A model generated the notes under the pieces. The model did not search any database and was not told the origin of the DNA. It saw nothing but the letters and a program-made list of their open reading frames with translations. Made by a program: the position numbers and the translations under genes. DNA of 64,000 nt, from contig JAZDSV010000002.1 of NCBI GenBank assembly GCA_036784855.1, positions 356,501 through 420,500 of the forward strand, written 5' to 3'. This DNA comes from Aphelidium insulamus. Its lineage: Eukaryota > Aphelidiomycota > Aphelidea > Aphelidiaceae. Below, piece after piece: positions 55,815 to 64,000 of the stretch (the first letter of the stretch is position 1; every line of letters begins with the position of its first letter).

Positions 55815-57384
55815 TCACTCGCCTGGCGTTAATTTGGTCTCGGTTGCATTCGCCTGCGCTTGTGGATGATTGCGCCGGCCACCAAACGTTTTCCGCGCAA
55901 CAGGTGGAGATCCAGACGACATTGTGGATTCTTGGTGTTCAGAGTGAGCAGCATCATTTTGAACAGAGGAGACTGAATCCGCTAGTTGAGATGCCGGCTT
56001 TTTGTTGCCAAATAAAAAGTTTGGCTTGAACAAGGACGGTGTCGAGGATTTCTCTATCTGCTGCACTGCCACTGCTTCCGCGACCGGTGGGGCCGATTCG
56101 TTTGATGCTGTTGCTGCCGGTAAAACGTCGGTGCCAGTCCTGGACTCTACATCAGCCGCAGGAGATGCCTTCAAATTCGGCTTGAGCACGGATGTCTGTG
56201 GCAGTATTGTTGCGGTACTATTGGCCAGAGTTTGCCCTGGTGCCGGCTGTAGCTGCATTGTAGATTGCGGAGCCTTTGAGCGCACCGGCTCCGGAGATGT
56301 TGCTGCAGACCTATTTGACTCGCCGCGATACGCTACAGCGCCGCGGTCGGGTGTGCTCCGCGATGCTGGCTTGATCGCGTCCGGCTTGGAGGGGCGATGC
56401 GTGGCCGTGGCGCTGATGGCGGGCACAACGACCGGAACTTCTGCCGCTGCTTCCTGCGACAAATCTACGCGACGCTGTTGCTTCCCGCTGCCAAGTGCAG
56501 CCAGTTGATCTAAACCTGGAGGTGGTGTGGGTGGCTGGCCGGGACGCGTGGTGCCATGTAGTGACTTGTGATGTGACCTGGCCTGCTGGTGTGGAGCCTT
56601 GTTCGACTGTTGCGCAGGTGTCTTTGCCGCGCGGCGCTTGCCACTGTTCCGTCGGCCAAGCGTTGCTTCCTCCTGGGCCGTCTGCACCGCCTCCAGACGC
56701 GCCTCTGCATGCTCGCAGCGTTCAGTAAGCGTGCGTACCGCGGACTCCAATGCTCCAGTGTAGGCTGAATTGCGCGCCAGCCACTCCTGCATGTCGGCCG
56801 CGTACTGCTGCACGGCCAACAGTGCCGCCGAGGTGGACAGTGACTGCAGGGCGCGCAGTTGCTGCACAGCAGTCGAGTAGGCGGTGTGCAGCGCGGTGTG
56901 AGCGCGATCCGTGGCGGCCAGCTGCTGCTTGGTGGCGCGGTGCTTCTCCTGTACACACACACAAGTGTCAGGCACCGTGGCACATCCATCCAGCGCACTC
57001 ACCTCCAGCGCGCGATTCTGCTCAGCCAGGTAGCCCACCACGTCCGGCATTCCGGCACGCTCCTTGTCCTGCTTGTTGAGAGCGCGCTCTTGCAGGCGTT
57101 GCATCTGCATGCGGTCGGTTGTTATCAGGCCACGGCATCTCGGTGACAGCACGTACCCGCGTCAGGGCCTTGTTCTCCTGCTCCAGCTGCTGGAGTTGCG
57201 TACGCAGCTCGCCCACCTGGTTCTGCGCGGCGCTCAGTTGTAGTTGCAGCGCGTCTGTCAGTGCCGAGGGTTTCTGTGGCGACGCTGCTGGAGGCTGTAG
57301 TGGGTGGCGCCTACCACCGCGTCTGTTCTTGCTCCCCGCCGTGACTGGGTAGTGTATGGGCGCCGTGAACAGGGTGGATCTCAT
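55815..57384 (-). CDS. Coiled-coil protein, unknown function
   Basis: Three exons: 57384-57157, 57104-57003, 56948-55815 (487 aa). Exon 2 to exon 3 splicing gives AEQNRALE/EKHRATKQQL, restoring an uninterrupted coiled coil. Coiled-coil heptads run over about residues 40-75 (LQLQLSAAQNQVGELRTQL) and 80-200 (LTERCEHAEARLEAVQTAQ). The C-terminal 280 residues are Pro/Ser/Ala-rich, basic and probably disordered. The 54-nt intron 2 is stop-free and in frame. I do not recognise a family; a cytoskeletal or ciliary role would fit the fold and the EFCAB9-like neighbour, but that is only a guess. Confidence 0.65.
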
Positions 57385-57507
57385 GCTAGGTGCGTGTGTG
57401 TGCTATCGGTGTGTGTGTATGAATGGGAGAGAGTGGGAAGAGTGCGTGGCAACGTGCTTTCTAGCGCGTCTCCGTGGCAACTGGTGTCTATGCATGCAGT
57501 GGCCGTG

Positions 57508-58605
57508 TCAGGCAAGCTCATCGCGGCTGCCCTGCGGCTCGATGTCCACGGTGCGCGACCAGAGAATGGCGCTGACCGGTTCGATTATGGCGCGGTGGAA
57601 CCAGGACGATGCTTGCGCTGGCGACCCGGATGCCAACGCCGGTCCTGCGCCACCACCGCCCATCATCATGTTCTTGTCGGCACCACCGGGCAACACATGT
57701 TTGCCATTGGCACCACCACCACCACCACCACGCCCTCTGGCCAGTGTGCCGAGACGGAGCCTGCCACCGGACGCGCGTGTAACCGCCGCCTGCTGCTGTT
57801 CCTGCTCCATCTGCGCCTGCATGTCCAGCGCGGCAAAGACAAACAGTTTGAACTCGGAGTGCTCCAGTTCCTGGTTGCCCGACACGTCAAACACGTCGTA
57901 GATGCGGCGCACGGCACTCCGGGTGAAGTTGAACAGGAAGCCCAGCGTCTCGAACTCCTCGCGCGACACCGATTTGGAGCCGTCCTGGTCCAGCAGTTCA
58001 AAGCAGGTTCGCCAGTGTCGGAACAGGAACTGTTTGGCCTGCTTGTCCTATACGCATGCATAGTCACGTAATTGCTGTTCTAGAAGCAAACTCTGCAGTT
58101 CAAACCTTGATGGCAATCATCATGCAGGCCAGTAAGAAGAACTGCCTGGATTAATTGTACGCAAAACACATATAGTACTTCATTACTTCGTCAAACTCCA
58201 CGGAGCCGCTGCGGTCCAGGTCAAAGATGTCAAAGATCTTGTCCATTTGGCGAAAACTGAGATCCGTAGCCGTGGTCTGCAGGAATGCTCGGAACCTATT
58301 GAGGTTAATACATATGCTGCCACCGATAGCTGTATATCGATACATACTGCACATCATCCAGGCCACCCTGGTTTTTGACATCGATCCACTTGAAGAATTC
58401 ATGGATTTCTTGCGTCTGCCGGGCATTCAGCCAGCCTTGATACTGCAGTATCAGTGGACAGTCCGCACAAGTAGCAGCTAGACACAACACTACAGACACA
58501 CACCACATACACAACAGAGCCACAGCTACACAGCACAGCACAGCAGCACTGACCAGACTGCGGGTCGAGGTGAAAGCGCTTCAGAAACGGGCTGATTACT
58601 TTCAT
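57508..58605 (-). CDS. EFCAB9-like EF-hand protein
   Basis: Five exons: 58605-58554, 58477-58348, 58295-58187, 58141-58106 (36 nt), 58047-57508 (288 aa). In animals EFCAB9 is a calcium and pH sensor bound to the CatSper channel in the sperm flagellum. Spliced, it aligns by eye over the whole animal protein: IHEFFKWIDVKNQGGLDDVQ, FRAFLQTTATDL, QMDKIFDIFDLDRSGSVEFD, EFFLLACMMIAIKDKQ, QFLFRHWRTCFELLD, FETLGFLFNFTRSAVRRIYD and LEHSEFKLFVFAALD. Two EF loops look calcium-competent (DLDRSGSVEFDE and DQDGSKSVSREE); the flanking ones are degenerate. A 100-residue Gly/Ala-rich C-terminal tail with a run of glycines is extra. The start lies 31 bp from the divergent PDCD2-like start. Confidence 0.8.
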
Positions 58606-58636
58606 ATGTAGCCGATTTGTTCTCAGCCAACAAGGA

Positions 58637-59974
58637 GTGATTGAGACAAGGCACACAATGCAGCACGCGAAATCGCTGCCGGCCGTGCAAATCGGCCTGG
58701 TGAGCTACAGCGCGGATGATACGTCGCCCGCCCGTGATGGAGAACAAAGTTCAAGTGATATCCACACTACGTTGGTGCGGGATACTATGCTACCGGATGA
58801 TGTGTGGAATTGTATTGGCGGCCGGCCCGTGGTGCCCTATCCCAGTGATGCGCTGTCCGCCTCCGCGGTGGCTGAGCGGTGGCGCCAACTGACCACCTGT
58901 GACCACTGCTCTGCGCCCCGCTCGTTCCTACTGCAAGTAGACGCGTCGCTGTCCGCTGCACGTGATCATCGCCTGCTGTACGTGATGCTCTGCGTGCCAT
59001 GCTCTCGTCGGCGTGATGATGACACGTTGACCATAATCCGCATTCTCGCTTCTCCTGTTTCTTCAGTGCGGGGCTCTAGTGGACTACAAGTTTCCGTTCA
59101 GTCCACTTCCGCGACGTGGGAAGAATCTGTGGACAGTTGGGGTATGGTAACAAATACTGCGCCTGCTATAGATGGCAACGATGTTGCCGATGATGATGGC
59201 ATGGCGTCTCTGATGAGCATGCTGACAAAGCTGGAAGTCAAGACCTCTGCCGAGCTGCATGTTGAGGCTCCGCCGACCAAGCTTTTTTCAGTGTCGACTG
59301 ATGACAATTCAAGCGTGCGAAATAATCTAGCACCGAGCGGAGTGCAGAGAACGTTACTGCTGATTAATCCTTACTACATTTACTTTGACCAAGAGCCAGA
59401 GAATGTTCCATCTAAGGGCGAACCGACGGGACACGAGGCCGAGCTGCTAGTGGCGTATATGAAAGCCAACCCAAACGCTCTCGAGGAAATCAAGAATGCA
59501 ACAAGCCGTGCGGAATCATCATCCTCACCGGCGGGAGAGTGGGACGGCGAAGCGTACGAAAAGGCTTCGTGGACGGATTCTGTTCTTCGCCGGTTCCAAA
59601 AGAGATTAGAGCGCGAACCATCACAGTGTCTGCGCTACCAACGTGGTGGCCAGCCGTTGCTCTACTGCCCGCTAAACAAGAGCGAAGTGCCGCCTGTTTG
59701 TGGTCATTGTGGCGGACAGACACAATTTGAGATGCAGCTGATGCCAGCGCTTCTCGAATATCGTGACGGTGCCTGCCAAGACTTTGTGGATGTGTTTCGA
59801 GACTTCGGAACCGTGCTGGTATACACTTGTGCGCAAAACTGCGATTCTGTGTACAATGAGCTCTGCCATACTCCGCCCAGTGGTCACTGGGTAGACATCC
59901 GAATCTACAGGGAACAGTGCATTGTCCAGCGCGATACTTGCACCGCCACCACCACTACCAGACATCATAGATGA
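58637..59974 (+). CDS. PDCD2 / PDCD2L-like protein (Tsr4 type)
   Basis: Intronless, 445 aa. PDCD2 and yeast Tsr4 act as dedicated chaperones of ribosomal protein uS5 and help 40S assembly. The N-terminal half has LGLVSYSAD-like and GGRPVVPYP, then the first zinc pair CDHCSAPRSFLLQVDASL and LYVMLCVPC. The C-terminal PDCD2_C domain is clear: QCLRYQRGGQPLLY, VCGHCGGQTQFEMQLMPALL, then FGTVLVYTCAQNC. The length and two-part layout match PDCD2L. A second in-frame ATG at 58658 is an equally good start. It is convergent with the INPP4-like gene (28 bp). Confidence 0.88.
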   Translation: MIETRHTMQHAKSLPAVQIGLVSYSADDTSPARDGEQSSSDIHTTLVRDTMLPDDVWNCIGGRPVVPYPSDALSASAVAERWRQLTTCDHCSAPRSFLLQVDASLSAARDHRLLYVMLCVPCSRRRDDDTLTIIRILASPVSSVRGSSGLQVSVQSTSATWEESVDSWGMVTNTAPAIDGNDVADDDGMASLMSMLTKLEVKTSAELHVEAPPTKLFSVSTDDNSSVRNNLAPSGVQRTLLLINPYYIYFDQEPENVPSKGEPTGHEAELLVAYMKANPNALEEIKNATSRAESSSSPAGEWDGEAYEKASWTDSVLRRFQKRLEREPSQCLRYQRGGQPLLYCPLNKSEVPPVCGHCGGQTQFEMQLMPALLEYRDGACQDFVDVFRDFGTVLVYTCAQNCDSVYNELCHTPPSGHWVDIRIYREQCIVQRDTCTATTTTRHHR

Positions 59975-60002
59975 TCAAATGCAAAAAATCAATCTATGTA
60001 TT

Positions 60003-63000
60003 TCAAGTGCCCACTTTGGAGCCAATGCATCGCAGGGGCGGCCGGTAAAGTACCGGCAGCAGTCCCCATCGAAGTGGGTGGAATGCAAACTTGCCCTCGG
60101 TGCCGCGTCTCAACTTTGCCCAGACCGTTCCGTCCGCGCCACGGCTCCAGTTGTGCACGGCGGTTAGTACCGCGCCGTTTCGTGACTGAACGTCGTGGTC
60201 GTGTGTCGCCGCCAATTCATACTGATAGGTGGCCAGGGCGCCAAACAAATTGCGCTCCACATTTGCCAGACGAACGCCCACCTCGGACCTCATGGCATTT
60301 AAGAGGGGTACAAAGTACTCGGCGTGCATGCTGTCACGCAGCTCCGCCACGTCGACAATCAACTCGGAATCGCCACTCTGTCTAGTCCTCGCCGATCGAT
60401 TGCCGCTGACAATGCGCCCATTTAGTGAGTCTTCATTGTGGCCACTCGACCTTTCGGGTGCGGAGTACGCCATGCCGCCTCCAAACAGTAGACTGGATCG
60501 TTTAGCAGGTACCGGTAGCGCTGTAGTTGCAGCAGATGGCAAGTTGCTCCGATCTCGAATGGGCATGTGTCTGTAACGGAGCAGCAGACACTGTTCCAGC
60601 GTCACACTCATGCTTGTCCGGTCTTTGGCGGATTTGCACGAGGCAAAGCGTGCAGCAACCGGAGTAGTAGGATACATCAGTTTTGTCTGGTGGTGCAGCT
60701 GCGGAGCTGTCGCAACTCCATGATCGTTAAGAAGATACGCTGAGCAGTCTCCAGCGGGAGAGGCAGGATTGCAATAGGCAAGCAGCCGCGTCAGCTGAGC
60801 CGCCAATAGCAGAATAGTGGTTGAGCTCTTGATGCGATATGATGATCGAGCATGCGGTGTTAATTCAGCGCCAGTGCCGTCAACCGCATCAAACCCCAGC
60901 ACGTCCAACAGCTCGGCGACCACGCTGTCAACAGCAGCCACCATACTGTCGGGGTACTGTAGGCTGAATCCGCCATGTGAATCGGTCTTGAATGCACGGC
61001 GACGCAGCCAGTCTTTCCACCGCTTCACAAACGAACATGTAATGCGCGCAGACCGAATGTTGATACTGGTTTGCAGTGCGCAATCACCGTTCAAATTTGC
61101 AATAACTTGCTGTTCGTTTATCCCTTCACTGAAGATGGTAGGCCAAATCTTGATCGACGCAGAAGCATTGGCAAGTTTCGCCGGACAGCACAGCAAACAC
61201 TCTCGCGGGAATCCCACCGAAACCGTCATTACATCCGGATGGCCCATGATGCGTACACACCCGTCCATATCGTCGTCGTCCCAAACGTGGACGCCTAGCC
61301 GAGCCCTCTTGCCAAGGTAATTGACGGCCTGTGCCATATCCTCGAGCATCGCCTTTTCATCTCCCTGAGACGAAAGCAATGACTCGAACTGTGCCAGAAA
61401 CCCAACATTTAGCAGCCCGTCCCAAAAGAGCTCATCCTCTGCTTCCTGCAGACGTTGATCCTCCGCGCCACCAGAAAATTGTTCCCGCCTTCGGTAGCTG
61501 AACCAGCGATGGACCATACCGGCAAATCCCGTCACTAGTGTCGAGAGAGCCTGCGAGAATATGGAGTCGGAGCGTTTCCGTCCATCTAGTAGGTTGGTAG
61601 CTTTGGCGTTGGCCATGCGTTGCTGTACCTGCTGGCGGTAGACCCGATATCGAACAGTGTTCAAAATTCGAATTGATCCCACTTGCACGGCACGCAATGC
61701 ATTAGCCACCTTTTCTAGCGTTGCATGCAATTCTGTGTCAACGATAGGTCCGCTCGTAGTATGCCCGCTGAACAGCAGCTCCTTTGATCGGAAATGCCGA
61801 CCGTATGCAGTAATCTCGTCGTTCACACTTTGGCTCAGGCGATCTACGCAGTCCACGAGAACGCCCACAGATTCGGTCAAGTCAGGAATGAACATTAAAC
61901 GCATGCGGTCGACGATTCCGCGCATACTTCCAGTATCGTCGCCTTCACCGCCAAATACATCATCAAACATATTTGCGATCCGCTCGGCCAGTTGGCACAT
62001 TTGATGCGCCAACCTGACAATACCATCGGTCAGCTCTCTTCTGCGGCAAGAGTCGGCATGCCTCGGCAAGTCCACCAGACACTGAATTGTGCCACGTAAA
62101 TCATCCACCAAGCTGCTGATCAAATCGTCAGACTCGGCAAAAACCTGTTGCAAATTTGCCAGTGACTGCGTCTCATAATGCGATGACAGTGAGGCGCTCT
62201 GTTGTTCGTGCTGACCGTCACCATAGACACTCTCTGGCGCATATTGCCCCGAGGACTTGAATCCCATGCCATGCGCTGCAAACGCGCCCACAGTGGTCGT
62301 CTGTGTCAAGGAAATCTCTCCGTGCTCTTCATCGAGAATGCAAAACTCTTGCAAACACAAGTTTGTCGGCACCCATTGCAGATCCAAGTCGCGCTTCTCG
62401 GTACTCCTGCGAAACACCCATGGACCGCCCGAAGAATCGCAGTTGGAAGCACGCTCCAGTAGTGAGTCATGAATACACTGATAGTGCTGCAGCATGTGTT
62501 GGCACACATCGACTTGCGCAGCGGCCGCTGACTGATCAAAGTCTTCCATGTTGCTGAACATTCCAGCCATGCCGGCGACCAACTTGACGCTGGATGATGT
62601 GTCCGTCGTCGGACTTGACGTAGTAATGTTTTGCGTATGGGCAGATAATGCGCGAATAGCGGATAGTAAGGCGTTTTCGTGCGATATGAAATGCCGCAAG
62701 AGCTTTATGGGGACTTGTAGCGCGTATGGCGATTCAAAGAGCAATTCACGAGTCTTTAATTCTCGATGATGCCTTGTTGGCACATTGTATCGACGACTGA
62801 ATGCCAGGCGAAATGAGGAGATTTGTTCGTTCAATCCAGATAAGTCTTCTTTCATTGACTAATTTATGGAGTTACTTGAAAATCAAGTAATCCTAAACAT
62901 ACCGGGAAAATATTGACGCTGACTTGCCCAATTATGGCTCCACCGCTCGCCTTGAATGTACCGATTTGTAAAGATTCTGGAGCAAACAGGTTTGCAGTAA

Positions 63001-64000
63001 TGCTCTTTGTACCCGTTGATATCCCAGTGTACACTGCAGCTTCAAAAGACAGACGCTTACTCGGCATCGCCGCACTAGCTTCGATACCCGACAGCAGCTG
63101 GAGTTCGCTGCATTCCACGAACGCAAACGCTTGACTTTCAGCTGGGCTGACTTCAGTTACCGTAAGAGAAATGCTGCCATAGCCGGCAACGTAATGATGT
63201 GCTTCAATGCGGTAGTCACCGGAAAATGGATACGTCGCCTTGACCGTAACCGGCACGAGAAACTCGGCGTACGAGTGATCCTTCACGTCCGTCAATTCTG
63301 TGCGGGACACTTCGCGCCAGTACCAATTGGATGGCCGTTGCTCTTCCACCGTGCGCTCAAACACAATGAAGAATATCTGGGCAGCGGAGGGCAGGCCGCC
63401 GACAGAGTTGTCGGAGAACGTGTTCATCATCTTGGACGCAAAAGTGGCCGACTGCGTAGCATAGATCGACTTCAGCAAGGCCGAGTCCAGCGTGCACGAG
63501 ATGCACAAGTCAAATGCGTGTACGAGGATAGTTGAATGCTCCTGCGCTGCCTTTTTAGACGAGATATCGACCGAATGTGGGCGATACAATATTCCACTGG
63601 CGCTGGATGGCGGACGATCATCCTCATCGGTGTCTTTGCTGGGTGCAACTGGTGCTCCAGCTGTCTACAAGTGCATTCCATTAGATTGTAAACTGTTTGA
63701 GTGCCGTGAATGCCTACCTCTTGCTTGATGTGAGATACATGAGGAGGGGCGGCGTCACTATCGTGGGCCAGCAAGTTGGCATCACGGTCCAAGTCTGATG
63801 CAGGCTCGAACAAGTGCTTCATTTGCGACACTAAACCTCGCAGCGATTCCTTAATGGCCGTCACCTCGCTGACCATCTGGGCATTGGGCGGTGCGGGCGG
63901 ACAGTCTGCAGGCGGCAAGTGGAGCGGCGCATCTTGATTTGGAACCGCTGTTGTGGTATCCGCGGCGGCAACTGCTTGAGAATCGGGAGCATTGAGTGCC
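60003..64000 (-). CDS. INPP4-like inositol polyphosphate 4-phosphatase, 5' end beyond the window
   Basis: Three exons are visible: 64000-63718 (open at the window edge), 63664-62903, 62858-60003 (at least 1299 aa). INPP4 enzymes remove the 4-phosphate from PI(3,4)P2 and damp PI3K signalling. The catalytic Cys-x5-Arg loop is FASCKSAKDRTSMSV, the exact INPP4 signature CKSAKDRT. The C-terminal marks also match: MRSEVGVRLANVERN and FHPLRWGLLPVLYRPP. The upstream exon has beta-rich sequence resembling the family's C2 domain (AQIFFIVFERT, then repeated strands). A long helical middle (LTDGIVRLAHQMCQLAERI and so on) follows. There is an insert between the catalytic loop and the C-terminal motif. Junctions are phase 0. 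Confidence 0.9.

Overview
This window looks like nuclear DNA of a compact, intron-rich unicellular eukaryote. Most genes are split by GT-AG introns of about 38-120 nt, intergenic gaps are often under 100 bp, and both strands are packed with conserved eukaryotic housekeeping genes: a gamma-tubulin complex subunit, the Pol III largest subunit, SRP9, a U1A/U2B''-like protein, Dbf4 and USP5. An EFCAB9-like protein (a sperm/flagellar calcium sensor in animals) suggests a flagellated cell. An INPP4-type phosphatase, a malonyl-CoA decarboxylase with a peroxisomal signal and the threonine dehydrogenase/KBL pair would fit an early-diverging opisthokont (zoosporic fungus, aphelid/rozellid or holozoan protist). 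The sequence alone does not settle the lineage. Exon coordinates were derived by hand from splice signals, reading phase and remembered family alignments. In the models given with exon lists, exon phases add up exactly.

Layout. 0-12 kb: a 3'-truncated SGNH hydrolase (-), USP5 (+), mitochondrial threonine dehydrogenase (+), a two-RRM snRNP protein (-), a GPI-type surface protein with a TATA/repeat promoter (-), KBL (-) and SAM synthetase (-). 12-26 kb: gamma-tubulin complex component (+), arginase (+), EXOG nuclease (+), a Ser-rich membrane-anchored protein (+) and RPC1 (+). 26-40 kb: a DEP-like protein (-), a cNBD/F-box/LRR fusion (+), a decayed Kelch gene fragment (-), an F-box/LRR protein and SRP9 12 bp apart (+), two small unknowns, Dbf4 (-), an alpha/beta-hydrolase-like protein with an altered nucleophile elbow (+) and malonyl-CoA decarboxylase (-). 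40-55.6 kb: a head-to-tail array of four intact genes and one dead gene, all on the minus strand. They encode a family of Kelch-propeller / Ser-Thr stalk / transmembrane / TKL-like kinase proteins. 55.8-64 kb: a coiled-coil protein (-), EFCAB9-like protein (-), PDCD2-like protein (+) and a 5'-truncated INPP4-like phosphatase (-).

The most distinctive system is the Kelch-receptor-kinase array. Propeller blades 1-4 are each encoded by one symmetrical phase-1 exon, stalks diverge by repeat and exon duplication, and every intact copy stops right after kinase helix alphaF, so the canonical end of the kinase C-lobe is missing. Threonine degradation (TDH plus KBL) lies within 6 kb, with SAM synthetase and arginase nearby. 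GC-AG introns are unusually common (five of roughly 90).
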